Of a DNA stretch of 64,000 nt, positions 7,433 to 16,255 are shown piece by piece (positions within the stretch are counted from its first letter, which is position 1; every line of letters starts with the position of its first letter). The notes under the pieces were generated by a model. That model was not told the origin of the DNA and searched no databases. It saw only the letters and a program-made list of their open reading frames with translations. The stretch covers positions 62,001 through 126,000 of the forward strand of contig JAHCAT010000001.1 of NCBI GenBank assembly GCA_019634735.1, given 5' to 3'. Source of the DNA: Lysobacterales bacterium. Lineage in GTDB: Bacteria > Pseudomonadota > Gammaproteobacteria > Xanthomonadales > UBA2363. The position numbers were made by a program, and so were the translations under genes.

Positions 7433-9349
7433 ATGGACGCCCCGCTGGCCGACGCCGCTGCCACCGGATCCCACGATCCGCACGCCGACCTGGGGCCGGC
7501 CCTGGCCGGGGCGCTGGCCGGCATCGCGCCGCTCCGCGCACACGGCGGCCGCCTGCACCTGACCGTCTCCCTGCCGGTCGACCACCGGCGCCTGCAGGCG
7601 CACTTCGCCGATGCCCAGGGCCGAAGCGGTTGGGACCGCGCGCTGTTCGAGCGGCTGGGCGGCCGAGACGGCAGCGGCTACGGCGACAGCCGGCGCCTGG
7701 GCGCCGCCATCGAACCGTTGTTCAACGACATCGCCGACCGCCAGCGCGGCCTGTTCGTGCAGGATTTCCTGATCGACACGCCCAGCCAACCGGTTCCCGA
7801 CGACCCGGACGGCGAGAACGTGTTCGACGAGATCGAGCTGTGCATCCCGGCCGGCCTGCGCTGGCAGACCGAGGGCGAGTCGTTCGCGCTGGACCTGGAT
7901 GCCCCGGTGCGGCTGCCGGCGCGCTGCCGGGCGTTCTGGGTGGCGCACTCCAACACCGCGCTGACCTGGCACCTGTCGCTGGAGCTGGCCTACCGGCATG
8001 GTCATCGCGACTACTACGCGCTGTCGATGCTGCAGAAGGCGATGTCGCCCACCGAGGGCACCGCCTGGCTTCTGGACGATGCCGAAAGCGCATTGTGGGT
8101 GCGTTCCCGCCGGGCCAGGGCGGAGGCGCCTGCACAGACCTTCATGGACTGGCTGCAGGCCACTTTCGACGGCCACTTCCGGCACCTGGCCGGGGCGGTG
8201 GCCGGGCTGCTGGCCGGGCGCGGCATCGAGTTGCCGGCGGCGCGGGCACTGGGCCGGCCCTGGGCGCTGCTGCTGCCGGAAGGGGAGGCGTCGGCTCGCG
8301 GTGGGCGATTGCCCGCAACCCCGCTGTCCCAGCTCGGCGCCCGCGTGGTCTGCCTGCTGGAGGACCCCTGGTTCTTCGCGCTGCTGGCGCCCGAAATCCG
8401 CTCCGCACTACGCGATTTCGCGCGCCCCGAGCCGTCCCGGGAGGCACAGGCGCCGCTGCAGCGCCGTTACCGACTGGCCGACCTCGACGCCGCCCACCTG
8501 CCGCCGGCCCAGCTCGACTACTACTTCCTGTCCGGATTCTTCCAGAACATCGTCGACTTCCTGCGCCAGGACGTCAGCGAGATCAAGGACGGCACCGACC
8601 CCATCTATCCGCCCGCCGACCAGGCCGATGGCGGCAGTCATTTCCTGGTCTATGCGACCCAGTCGGTGATCTACGAGGTGGTCGCCGGCTCGCGCAGCCT
8701 GGAAGTCGGGCGCGGCTGGATCGGCACCTGTCCGTACCTGTTCCTCGTGCACCTGATGACCCTGCACAACGAGCTGCTGGTGCGTCGCTACGAGTCGATG
8801 GTGCGGGCGCTGATCGACAGGCTCGAAGGCGACGGCCTGCTCGATGCCGAGGCGGCTGCCGGATCCGGCATCTACGCCACCTCGCTGGCCGAGGACGCCT
8901 TCGACGCGTTCCGCCGCTTCCGGATCGAGACCTTCGCCAGCATCGCCAAGCACCGCTACTTCAACGTTCTGCGCTACGACACCGAGCGCGCGTTCTACGA
9001 CTCGGTGGAGGCGGTGCGCGGCATCGCCCAGCGCGAGGCCTACTGGGCCGGCGTGGTCGGCGACCTGGAGCGCACCATCGACGACCTGCGCGGCAACGAG
9101 GCCAAGAAGTCCGAGCGCTTCGTCGGTCGGGTGCTGTTCTACGTCGCCTTCCTGGGCCTGCTGCAACTGGTCTTCCAGCTGGTCGACGCCGGCGTCGACG
9201 GCCAGTGGCTGAAGTTCAAGCTCGACCTGTTCGCCACCGCCTTGTTCGCCACCTTGATGCTGGTGCTGCTGCATGCCCGCGGGCTGCTGGTCTGGCGCCG
9301 GCTGGGCCGCTGGCGCGCGGGGCGGCGGCGGCTCAGGCCGCCCGACTGA
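7433..9349 (+). CDS. uncharacterised protein with CorA-like C-terminal topology
   Basis: 638 residues, family not recognised. The first ~540 residues are soluble and Arg/Ala/Asp-rich. A helical stretch (around residues 490-565, including ERTIDDLRGNEAKKSERF) leads into two C-terminal transmembrane helices, FYVAFLGLLQLVFQLV and LFATALFATLMLVLLHA, and a short Arg-rich tail (RRLGRWRAGRRRLR). The layout of a large soluble domain, a long helix and two terminal membrane helices resembles CorA-type proteins, but the GMN selectivity motif is absent. The start ATG at 7433 lies 19 bp after the acyltransferase stop. A longer reading from 7328 would run into the preceding gene. The pair may modify or sense an envelope component (inference). 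Confidence 0.6.
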   Translation: MDAPLADAAATGSHDPHADLGPALAGALAGIAPLRAHGGRLHLTVSLPVDHRRLQAHFADAQGRSGWDRALFERLGGRDGSGYGDSRRLGAAIEPLFNDIADRQRGLFVQDFLIDTPSQPVPDDPDGENVFDEIELCIPAGLRWQTEGESFALDLDAPVRLPARCRAFWVAHSNTALTWHLSLELAYRHGHRDYYALSMLQKAMSPTEGTAWLLDDAESALWVRSRRARAEAPAQTFMDWLQATFDGHFRHLAGAVAGLLAGRGIELPAARALGRPWALLLPEGEASARGGRLPATPLSQLGARVVCLLEDPWFFALLAPEIRSALRDFARPEPSREAQAPLQRRYRLADLDAAHLPPAQLDYYFLSGFFQNIVDFLRQDVSEIKDGTDPIYPPADQADGGSHFLVYATQSVIYEVVAGSRSLEVGRGWIGTCPYLFLVHLMTLHNELLVRRYESMVRALIDRLEGDGLLDAEAAAGSGIYATSLAEDAFDAFRRFRIETFASIAKHRYFNVLRYDTERAFYDSVEAVRGIAQREAYWAGVVGDLERTIDDLRGNEAKKSERFVGRVLFYVAFLGLLQLVFQLVDAGVDGQWLKFKLDLFATALFATLMLVLLHARGLLVWRRLGRWRAGRRRLRPPD

Positions 9350-9474
9350 ACCTGCCGGGCGCCGGTCCGGCGGCGGGATCCGGCGTGGCGAGTGGGCACC
9401 GGTCGATCCAGCCGGCGGCGCAGCGTCGCCGGGTTCCTCAGGCCAGGATGGCCCCAACGGGCGACTTCTGCCGT

Positions 9475-9480
9475 GACAAT
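9475..9480 (+). promoter_or_regulatory. -10-like box 5 nt before the PA2928-family gene
   Basis: GACAAT ends 5 nt before the GTG start at 9486, an arrangement expected for a leaderless transcript. Confidence 0.35.
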
Positions 9481-9485
9481 GCAGT

Positions 9486-10826
9486 GTGCCCAGCGCCCCC
9501 GACGCCCCGAATCCCATCCTTCGCGCCCTGGCCATCGTGGTGGCGGTGATCGTGTCGGCCGGGCTGGCGATGTACCTGGGGGGCACCCGCAGCGACTTCG
9601 AGCCGGCGCGCCGCAACGGTCCGCTGCTCCTGGTGCATGCGCCCGATGGCGGGCATGCGCTGTGGCTGGCGCTGCACCAGACCGAGGTGCGCAGCCGCCG
9701 GATCGGCGGCGGCCGGCACAGCAGCGGGCGCTGGATCACCGAGCGCCTGTACCACCTGCGCCTGCAGGTCCATGCACCGGACACGACGCGGCCGACGCTC
9801 TCCCGGACCCTGGCCGTGGTCCACGAAAAGGATTCGGGACACCAGGCCGTGCTGCGCATCCTGGGGCAACAGGGCGACGCGATCTGGCTGTGGCTGAACG
9901 ACGCGCCGGTGTTGCTGGCCGCCGTCGGCGGCGTGCAGCGCGCAGGACTGGCCGACCTGGAGGCCGCCAACCCCGACCTGGCCGGCCTGTTTCCCCGCGA
10001 GCTGCGGCACTGGACGTGGATGGAGTCCCTGTTCGTGCGCCTGGCGGACGGCCGACTGGTGCGGCTGGATGCCGCCACCCTGTTGGCCCACCCGCATGAG
10101 GTGGTCGATCGCGAGCGCTTCGAACATGCCGGCCGGCAGACTTCGACCTGGCATGGTGGCTACGCGACGGCCGACTTCGGCGTTCGCCACGGTCGTTTCG
10201 GGAATGACTGGGTCGGCTTGTTCAGCGCGTCGGAAGCGTCCGATGCGGCCAACGATCCCTGGGGCGACCACCTGTTCAGTTCCGCCGAAGTGGCCGATGA
10301 GGGGGCGTCTGCGCGACGCCGCTTCTGGAAGGCGACCCTGGGCAGGACCCGTGAATTCAGCGAGGGCAGCCATCCGCGGCTGCTTTCGCTCGAGCCGATC
10401 GGCCCGGAACGCGAATGGCTGCAGGGGCGGCTGCTGAAGGCGCCGTCCGCCCCCGGCGATCCGCAGTGGCTCCAGCGCGGCAACACCTGGCGGCCGGCGC
10501 CGGGCGAACCGATGCGCATGTCCTCGCCCGAGGGCGTGCTGGTCCTGCACCGTACCCGCCTGGATACCCGTGGCCGGCTTGCGCTCGGGCGCCTGGGCGC
10601 GGACCTCGCGCCACTGTGGGAGACGCAACTGCCGCTGGCCGAACTGTCCAATCGCTGGCCGCTGCCTGCGACCCTGCTGCTTTACGGTCACGTGGACGAC
10701 GCGCCGCCCGGGCGCAGCGACCGCCGCGAGTTGCTCGTCGCCGTGGACCTGTCGGATGGCAGCTGGCGCGGATGGGAAGTCGGCGGCGACCGAGCAGCGG
10801 GTGGCGCCACCGACGCCCCGAACTGA
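9486..10826 (+). CDS. PA2928-family protein
   Basis: 446 residues, starting at GTG. The N-terminal membrane segment ILRALAIVVAVIVSAGLAMYL suggests a signal anchor with the bulk in the periplasm. The body resembles the PA2928 family of uncharacterised Gammaproteobacterial proteins: TLAVVHEKDSGHQAVLRILG, then AIWLWLNDAPVLL, then a C-terminal beta-rich part with LVLHRTRLDTRGRLALGR and LLVAVDLSDGSWRGWEVG. The repeating strand-rich pattern suggests a propeller-like fold. Function unknown. No SD is seen and a -10-like box sits 5 nt upstream. It stands alone, with 136 bp before it and 278 bp of featureless sequence after it. Confidence 0.65.
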   Translation: MPSAPDAPNPILRALAIVVAVIVSAGLAMYLGGTRSDFEPARRNGPLLLVHAPDGGHALWLALHQTEVRSRRIGGGRHSSGRWITERLYHLRLQVHAPDTTRPTLSRTLAVVHEKDSGHQAVLRILGQQGDAIWLWLNDAPVLLAAVGGVQRAGLADLEAANPDLAGLFPRELRHWTWMESLFVRLADGRLVRLDAATLLAHPHEVVDRERFEHAGRQTSTWHGGYATADFGVRHGRFGNDWVGLFSASEASDAANDPWGDHLFSSAEVADEGASARRRFWKATLGRTREFSEGSHPRLLSLEPIGPEREWLQGRLLKAPSAPGDPQWLQRGNTWRPAPGEPMRMSSPEGVLVLHRTRLDTRGRLALGRLGADLAPLWETQLPLAELSNRWPLPATLLLYGHVDDAPPGRSDRRELLVAVDLSDGSWRGWEVGGDRAAGGATDAPN

Positions 10827-11104
10827 AGACGCCTGGGGTCGGTTGCCGGGTGGGCCGGAGGCCCGCCGGCCGTGGCGGGGTGGACCTGGCGCTGGGTCCG
10901 GACCCGGACCTTGCGCGGGCGCCCGGCCAAGCGGGGTGGCTGCCGTGGCGCAGCCCGTCCGGTGCATCGAGAGGGAACGCGGGATGGCGTTGCGTGCCGG
11001 TGCACGGGCGACGTGTCCGGTCTCCCTGCCTGCTTGCGTTATGATCCTTCACGGAGTCCATGGTCAGGGGGCTGGACATGGTGCGGCAAGCGGGAGCGGG
11101 AGCC

Positions 11105-12106
11105 ATGGCCAAGGATGAGGCGCCGGTGTTCAGTGCGCCGGTGCGGCAATCGCTGTTGCCCAGGCAGCTGTCAGAGGGCGAGTTCGCGCTGCTGGCGGCC
11201 GCCGGCGACCGGCGCGAGCTGCGCCGTGGCGAATCTATCTTCCGGCGCGGCGAGCAGGGCCGGGCCATGTACGTCATCGACACCGGGCAGGTGCAGCTCG
11301 AGTTCGGCGATGGCCAACCGGACAAGATCCTCGGGCCGCACGAGTTCTTCGGCGAACTGGCGCTGTTCATCGGCAACCATTCGCGGGTGGCCAGCGCGAT
11401 CGCGCACTCGCCCTGCGTGCTGCACATCATCGAGCATGCGGCCTTCGACAATCTGCTGGAAACCCAGCCCAGGCTGCTCGCGCAGTTCATGCGCCGCTCG
11501 TTCTCCTACCTGGTCGCCAGCGAACAACAGTTGATCGCCAACCTGAAGCGTCGCAACGAGGACCTGATGGTGACGCTGGACTCGCTGCGGCGCACCGAGT
11601 CGGAACTCAGCACGGCCCAACGGCTGGTGCGTACCGACGAGCTCACCGGCCTGTGCAACCGCCGCGGGCTCTACCTGTTTCTGGAGCGCTTCGAGGAGCA
11701 CCGCATGCCCGACCGGCAGCTGGCGCTGCTGCTGATCGACCTCGACAGGTTCAAGCAGATCAACGACCGCTGCGGCCACCTGGTCGGCGACCAGGTGTTG
11801 CGTGCGGTGGCGATGGAGGCGCAGGACGCATCCCTGCCCTGCGACCTGCCGTGCCGCCTGGGCGGCGACGAGTTCGCAATGATCACCCAGATCGCCAACC
11901 TTGACGAACTGCATGCGCGCGCGCGCCAGATCGTCGCCGGCGTGCGTTCGCTGCGCCTGCCCGGTTGCCCGGAGCTGACCGTCAGCATCGGCGGCACCAC
12001 CTGTCCGCCCGGCAGCGACTGGGCCAGCTGGTACAGCCACGCCGACCTGGCCCTCTACGAGGTCAAGAGCGCCGGCGGCGACGACTGGCGCGTCCTGGCT
12101 CCTTGA
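11105..12106 (+). CDS. cyclic-nucleotide-binding domain / GGDEF diguanylate cyclase
   Basis: 333 residues. Residues ~15-130 form a CRP/FNR-type cNMP-binding beta-roll (RGESIFRRGEQGRAMYVI, LGPHEFFGELALF). A helical linker follows, then a GGDEF domain from about residue 165 (TDELTGLCNRRGL, LLLIDLDRFKQIND, RLGGDEFAMI). The active-site GGDEF is intact, so c-di-GMP synthesis is plausible. The RxxD product-inhibition site expected just upstream reads LPCD, so feedback control is probably lost. The ATG at 11105 is chosen because GGGAG (11092-11096) sits 8 nt upstream; an earlier in-frame ATG at 11060 has a poorly spaced SD. A -10-like TATGAT lies at 11040-11045. Confidence 0.88.
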   Translation: MAKDEAPVFSAPVRQSLLPRQLSEGEFALLAAAGDRRELRRGESIFRRGEQGRAMYVIDTGQVQLEFGDGQPDKILGPHEFFGELALFIGNHSRVASAIAHSPCVLHIIEHAAFDNLLETQPRLLAQFMRRSFSYLVASEQQLIANLKRRNEDLMVTLDSLRRTESELSTAQRLVRTDELTGLCNRRGLYLFLERFEEHRMPDRQLALLLIDLDRFKQINDRCGHLVGDQVLRAVAMEAQDASLPCDLPCRLGGDEFAMITQIANLDELHARARQIVAGVRSLRLPGCPELTVSIGGTTCPPGSDWASWYSHADLALYEVKSAGGDDWRVLAP

Positions 12107-12221
12107 AACCCGGCCGCGGCTGCACCGGCCGCGCCTGTTCGGCGGAACGTTTCCCGTGCCGCCAGCCGGCACTCTCCCCCGCGTTCGTCCCCTGTCTTGC
12201 GGGCGCCCGGCGAGGCTCGGT

Positions 12222-12896
12222 TCAGTGCACCCAGCGGCCACCGCGCTTGCGCGGCTGGCGCACCGGTTGCGGGGCGACCAGGCTGTGCTCGACCGGGTGC
12301 TCGCGCCAGTAGTGCTGCAGGTCCATCACGCAGCTCGGGATCATCTGCAGGCAGGCCTCGCGCTCGGCGTCCGAAAGCGGCGGCCAGTGCGGGTCGCTGA
12401 ATTCCTCGAACAGGCCCTCGGCGAAGGCCAGCGCCATGATCGGCGCCATCAGGTCGGTCAGCCGCGGATCGAAGCGCAGGCGCGGCTCCCACAGCCGTGC
12501 ACGCAGGTCGATGCCCAGCGCGAAGCCGGCGCACCAGCCGCGGGCATCGACCTCGACCTCCGCCTCCTCGCCTTCCTCGCCGTACTCGGACAGGATGGGC
12601 TCGTACATGAGCTGTTCCAGGCCACGCTCGACGGCGTGGTACAGGCGCAGGCACAGGCGGGTCAGGTGGTCGGCCTCCAGGTGGCTGCCGAACGGCTCCT
12701 CGGGATTGAGCACCAGCGGCAGCCATTCCTCGGCGGGCACCTTGTCCGGCCCGACCAGGATCGCGGTGACCAGACCGTGCATGCCGTCCAGCAGCGGTCC
12801 GTCCTCGCCATTGCGCGCGTACAGCGCGTCGTGCAGCTCGTCCAGTTCGTCCTGGTCGAGCGATTCGGCCAGCTCGGGCAGCAGGCGCCGGCTCAC
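12222..12896 (-). CDS. UPF0149/YecA-like protein
   Basis: 224 residues, starting at GTG and overlapping the xth stop by GTGA, so translation is coupled. It matches the UPF0149 (YgfB/YecA) pattern: DELDELHDALYARNGEDGP near the N-terminus, MHGLVTAILVGPDKVPAEEWLPLV, and WCAGFALGIDL in the middle. The C-terminal zinc-binding SEC-C motif carried by many YecA proteins is absent; the tail is instead basic (VRQPRKRGGRWVH). Function in this family is largely unknown. The link to a DNA-repair nuclease is positional only. Confidence 0.8.
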   Translation of the reverse strand: MSRRLLPELAESLDQDELDELHDALYARNGEDGPLLDGMHGLVTAILVGPDKVPAEEWLPLVLNPEEPFGSHLEADHLTRLCLRLYHAVERGLEQLMYEPILSEYGEEGEEAEVEVDARGWCAGFALGIDLRARLWEPRLRFDPRLTDLMAPIMALAFAEGLFEEFSDPHWPPLSDAEREACLQMIPSCVMDLQHYWREHPVEHSLVAPQPVRQPRKRGGRWVH

Positions 12897-13660
12897 GAGG
12901 CGAGGTCGACCCAGACCGGCGCATGGTCGGATGGCCGTTCCCAGGTGCGCGGTTCACGGTCGATGCCAGCCGCCGTGAGGCGGCCGCGCAGGGCGTCCGA
13001 CAACAGCACCAGGTCGATGCGCAGTCCGAGGTCGCGGCGAAACGCCGCCTGCCGGTAGTCCCACCAGGAATAGTGGCCGCTCTCGTCGTTGCCCACCCGG
13101 AAACTGTCGACCAGTCCGAGCTCGAGCACGCCGCGCAATGCCTCGCGTTCCGGCGTCGAGCACAGGATCTGCTCGTGCCAGGCCTGCGGGTCGTGGACGT
13201 CGCGGTCGTCGGGGGCGATGTTGAAGTCGCCCAGTACCACCAGGTCGGGGTGGCGCGCCAGCTCCTCCGCCAGCGCCTCGCGCACCGCCGCCAGCCAGCG
13301 AAGCTTGTATTCGTACTTCTCGCTGCCCACCGCCTGGCCGTTGACCACGTAGAGGTTCACCACGCGCACGCCACCGACGGTGCCGGCCAGATAGCGGCGC
13401 TGCGGATCGTCCAGCCCGGGGACCCCGGCCACGACGTCGGTGATCGGCGCGCGCGCCAGCAGGGCGACGCCGTTGTAGGTGCGCTGCCCGGAGAACACCG
13501 CCTGGTAGCCGAGCTCGGCGATCGCTGCGGCCGGGAAGGCCGGGTCGTCGAGCTTGGTCTCCTGCAGGGCGAGCAGGTCGGGCTGCGCCTGCGCGCACCA
13601 TTGCCCCAGGTGCGGCAGCCGGACTTTGAGCGAGTTAACGTTCCAGCTCGCGATCTTCAT
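12893..13660 (-). CDS. xth: exodeoxyribonuclease III (AP endonuclease)
   Basis: 255 residues, standard length for the Xth/ExoIII family. It cleaves DNA at abasic sites and removes 3' blocks in base-excision repair. The hallmark motifs of the endonuclease/exonuclease/phosphatase fold are all visible: MKIASWNVNSLKVRL at the N-terminus, LQETKLDD with the metal-binding Glu, VVLGDFNIAPDDRDVHDP with Asp/Asn, and the terminal SDHAPVWVDL with the catalytic Asp-His. The ATG at 13660 is preceded 6 nt upstream by a TACACT box and no SD, suggesting a leaderless message. It is co-transcribed with the downstream UPF0149 gene. Confidence 0.95.
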   Translation of the reverse strand: MKIASWNVNSLKVRLPHLGQWCAQAQPDLLALQETKLDDPAFPAAAIAELGYQAVFSGQRTYNGVALLARAPITDVVAGVPGLDDPQRRYLAGTVGGVRVVNLYVVNGQAVGSEKYEYKLRWLAAVREALAEELARHPDLVVLGDFNIAPDDRDVHDPQAWHEQILCSTPEREALRGVLELGLVDSFRVGNDESGHYSWWDYRQAAFRRDLGLRIDLVLLSDALRGRLTAAGIDREPRTWERPSDHAPVWVDLAS

Positions 13661-13666
13661 GACGGC

Positions 13667-13672
13667 AGTGTA
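13667..13672 (-). promoter_or_regulatory. -10-like TACACT 6 nt before xth
   Basis: On the minus strand TACACT is followed by six bases and then the xth ATG. The expected transcription start coincides with the start codon. Confidence 0.5.
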
Positions 13673-13797
13673 GCGGCGGCGGCCGGCACCGGCCCGCTGG
13701 CACGGGGTGGCGCGCCGGACCGCCCGCCTGGCGATGGCCGGGGCGCCATCACCGCCGCGATGCGCGATAGTGGCCGGCCCAGCCGGATGCCGACCCG

Positions 13798-14832
13798 ATG
13801 AAGCCTGTCGACCTGCGCAGCGACACCGTCACCCGCCCGACCGCTGCCATGCGCGCCGCCATGGCCGCGGCCGAGGTCGGCGACGATGTCTACGGCGAGG
13901 ACCCGACGGTCATCGCGCTGGAACAGCGGGTCGCCGCCGACCTCGGCTTCCAGGCCGGCCTGTTCCTGCCCAGCGGCACCCAGGCCAACCTGGTCGCCCT
14001 GCTGTGCCACTGCGCGCGCGGCGACGAGTACATCGTCGGCATGGACGCCCACACCTATCGCTACGAGGGTGGCGGCGCCGCCGTGCTCGGCTCGATCCAG
14101 CCGCAGCCGCTGCCGCAGGCCGCCGACGGCACCCTGCCGCTGGCCGCGGTCGAGGCGGCGATCAAGCCGGACGACCCGCATTTCGCGCGCACCCGGCTGC
14201 TGGCGCTGGAGAACACCTGGCACGGTCGGCCGCTGCCGCTGGACTACCTGTCGGGCGCCCGCGCCCTGTGCGACCGCCATGGCCTGGGCCTGCACCTGGA
14301 CGGCGCCCGCCTGTACAACGCCGCGGTCGCCTGCGGCGTGCCGGTGCGGATGGTGGCGGCGCCGTTCGACAGCGTCAGCGTCTGCCTGTCCAAGGGCCTG
14401 GGCGCGCCGGTCGGCTCGGTGCTGGTGGGCACCCGGGACCTCGTCCACGCCGGCCGGCGCTGGCGCAAGATGCTCGGCGGCGGCTGGCGCCAGGCCGGCC
14501 TGCTGGCCGCCGCGGCGCTGCATGCCCTGGACCACCATGTCGGCCGGCTGGCCGACGACCATGCCCGCGCCGCGCGCCTTGCCAACGGCCTGCGCGGCCT
14601 GCCCGGGCTCGAGGTCGACGGCGCCCACACCAACATGGTGTTCGTGCGCATCGACCCGGCGTGGCGGCCGGCGCTGGCGGCCGCCGCGCAGGCCGCGGGC
14701 ATCGTGCTGCCGGGCGGCGACGGCCCGGTGCTGCGCCTGGTCGTGCATCTCGACGTGGATGACGAGGGCATCGCGCGGACCGTGGCGCTGTTCGCGGGCT
14801 TCGCCCCCGCCACCGCTACAATCGCGCCATGA
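13798..14832 (+). CDS. ltaE: low-specificity L-threonine aldolase
   Basis: 344 residues of the fold-type I PLP family. It cleaves L-threonine/allo-threonine to glycine and acetaldehyde. The N-terminal VDLRSDTVTRPTAAMR and DDVYGEDPTV are diagnostic of threonine aldolases. The PLP lysine is K199 in SVCLSKGLGAPVGS, and HLDGARLYNAAVA supplies the Asp that contacts the cofactor ring. The ATG at 13798 gives the usual N-terminus. The stop overlaps the next gene's start (ATGA), so it shares a transcript with the gamma-carbonic anhydrase, although that gene also has its own promoter-like box. Confidence 0.93.
   Translation: MKPVDLRSDTVTRPTAAMRAAMAAAEVGDDVYGEDPTVIALEQRVAADLGFQAGLFLPSGTQANLVALLCHCARGDEYIVGMDAHTYRYEGGGAAVLGSIQPQPLPQAADGTLPLAAVEAAIKPDDPHFARTRLLALENTWHGRPLPLDYLSGARALCDRHGLGLHLDGARLYNAAVACGVPVRMVAAPFDSVSVCLSKGLGAPVGSVLVGTRDLVHAGRRWRKMLGGGWRQAGLLAAAALHALDHHVGRLADDHARAARLANGLRGLPGLEVDGAHTNMVFVRIDPAWRPALAAAAQAAGIVLPGGDGPVLRLVVHLDVDDEGIARTVALFAGFAPATATIAP
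14817..14822 (+). promoter_or_regulatory. -10-like TACAAT inside ltaE, 6 nt before the gamma-carbonic anhydrase gene
   Basis: TACAAT, six bases, then the ATG at 14829. It lies within the last codons of ltaE, so it could give an internal leaderless transcript. Confidence 0.4.
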
Positions 14833-15371
14833 GCATCCGCAGCTTCAAGGGCATCTCGCCCACCCTGGGCGAACGCGTCTGGGTCGACCCGGCGGCGCTG
14901 GTGATCGGCGACGTGGTGATCGGCGACGACGCCTCGCTGTGGCCGACCACCGTGGTGCGCGGCGACGTCCACCACATCCGCATCGGCGCGCGCAGCAACC
15001 TGCAGGACGGCACCATCGTCCACGTCACCCACGACGGTCCCTACACGCCCGGCGGCTTCCCGACCCTGATCGGCGCCGACGTCACCATCGGCCATGGCGC
15101 CATCGTGCACGCCTGCACCATCGAGGACGCCTGCCTGATCGGCATGGGCGCCACCGTGCTGGATGGCGCGGTGGTGCGCCGGCACGGCTTCCTGGGCGCC
15201 GGCGCCCTGCTCTCGCCCGGCAAGGTGCTCGGCGAGGGCGAGCTGTGGCTGGGCAGCCCGGCCCGCTTCGCGCGCCGGCTCAGCGACGTCGAGATCGAGT
15301 CGCTGTACTACTCCTCGAAGAACTACGTGAAGCTCAAGGACGAGTACCTGGCGGAACCGCCAGCCGGTTGA
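14829..15371 (+). CDS. gamma-carbonic anhydrase family protein (YrdA-like)
   Basis: 180 residues with the left-handed beta-helix hexapeptide pattern. LVIGDVVIGDDASLWPTTVV, NLQDGTIVHVTHDGP and TIGHGAIVHACTIEDACLIG contain the three histidines typical of the zinc/iron site in gamma-class carbonic anhydrases. The C-terminal helix ESLYYSSKNYVKLKDEYL matches the YrdA/PaaY type. Whether it is an active carbonic anhydrase is not decidable here; many YrdA proteins show weak or no activity. It overlaps ltaE by 4 nt. The 160-bp repeat begins 9 bp after its stop. Confidence 0.9.
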   Translation: MSIRSFKGISPTLGERVWVDPAALVIGDVVIGDDASLWPTTVVRGDVHHIRIGARSNLQDGTIVHVTHDGPYTPGGFPTLIGADVTIGHGAIVHACTIEDACLIGMGATVLDGAVVRRHGFLGAGALLSPGKVLGEGELWLGSPARFARRLSDVEIESLYYSSKNYVKLKDEYLAEPPAG

Positions 15372-15380
15372 CCGCGCTTG

Positions 15381-15540
15381 GCAGCTTGTCGAGAAACGAC
15401 CGTCCCGGTCGTTCTTCCAATCGCCCGTCCGGCACAGGTCCGGACGCGCTCCCCTCGAATCGACGGCTTAGACAGTTGCTTCGCCGGTCGGCCATCCATC
15501 GCCGCAGCCAAGCAGACTGTTCTTCAACAGCCTGTCAGGC
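15381..15540. repeat. 160-bp structured intergenic repeat, copy A
   Basis: This segment aligns end to end with 25381-25540 at roughly 80% identity by eye, with equal length. It contains a perfect internal hairpin, AACGACCG-TCC-CGGTCGTT. Its two ends form imperfect inverted repeats (GCAGCTTGTCGAGAAAC against GTTCTTCAACAGCCTGTC). It sits between the convergent carbonic-anhydrase and ECF-sigma genes and touches the last codons of the latter, so it may double as a bidirectional terminator. MITE-like or REP-like; no transposase is linked to it. Confidence 0.75.
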
Positions 15541-16074
15541 GCCCAGCGCCTCGTAGAGCAGCGCCTTGGCCTTGGCCCAGTCGCGTTGCACCGTGCGGTC
15601 GGTGACGCCCAGTGCCACGGCGGTTTCCGCCTCGCTGTAGCCGGCGAACCAGCGGCATTCGATGACGCGCGCCAGCCGCGGGTGCTGGGTCTCCAGTGTC
15701 TCCAGGGCGTCCGAGAGCGCGATCAGGCGCTCGTCGTCCACGGCACCCTCCACGCCCGCCAGCAGCACCACATCCAGCGGCAGCGGTGCGACGCCCTGGC
15801 CGCGCTTGGCGGCCATCCGCTGCCGCGCCCGGCCCACCAGCACCTGGCGCATCGCCAGCGCTGCTGTCGCCAGGAAGTGGCCCTGGCTGCGGAAGCGCGT
15901 CTGCCCGGCCAGCTTCAGATAGGCCTCGTGCACCAGGGCGGTGGTCTGCATGGTCTCGGGGCGATGCCGCACGCGGGCGCGTTCGCCATGCGCGAGGCGC
16001 TGCAGGTCGGCATAGAACAGCTCGACCAGCAGGCCGACATCGCGTTCATCGATGGCGGGCGACGGCTCGCTCAT
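15535..16074 (-). CDS. ECF-type RNA polymerase sigma factor
   Basis: 179 residues. Region 2 covers roughly residues 12-75 (VELFYADLQRLAHGERARVR, TTALVHEAYLKLAG) and region 4 about residues 120-179 (HPRLARVIECRWFAGYSEAE, then ALGVTDRTVQRDWAKAKALL as the DNA-reading HTH). The sequence resembles the ECF group found next to Ser/Thr kinases in Xanthomonadales and Planctomycetes. The divergent neighbour is exactly such a kinase, which suggests that the kinase or its signalling controls sigma activity. No anti-sigma factor gene lies adjacent. Confidence 0.9.
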   Translation of the reverse strand: MSEPSPAIDERDVGLLVELFYADLQRLAHGERARVRHRPETMQTTALVHEAYLKLAGQTRFRSQGHFLATAALAMRQVLVGRARQRMAAKRGQGVAPLPLDVVLLAGVEGAVDDERLIALSDALETLETQHPRLARVIECRWFAGYSEAETAVALGVTDRTVQRDWAKAKALLYEALGA

Positions 16075-16255
16075 GCCACCGATTGTGGCAGTTCCCCCCG
16101 CGACCCCGGAACCGGTGGGCGTCGTGCCATGCCTGGCAGGGCTGAGCGCCCCTGCCGCCGGGTCTGTCGATCATCGCCGGCGGGCCGGCACGGGCTGCCG
16201 GCCCGTTGTCCCCGGTTATCCTGTGGGCCGGCTTCGCGGACATGATGCGACCTGG

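Noticed and set aside
7433-9349. A CorA magnesium transporter
   Set aside because: Topology is similar but the GMN motif after the first terminal helix is absent and the soluble domain shows no CorA signature.
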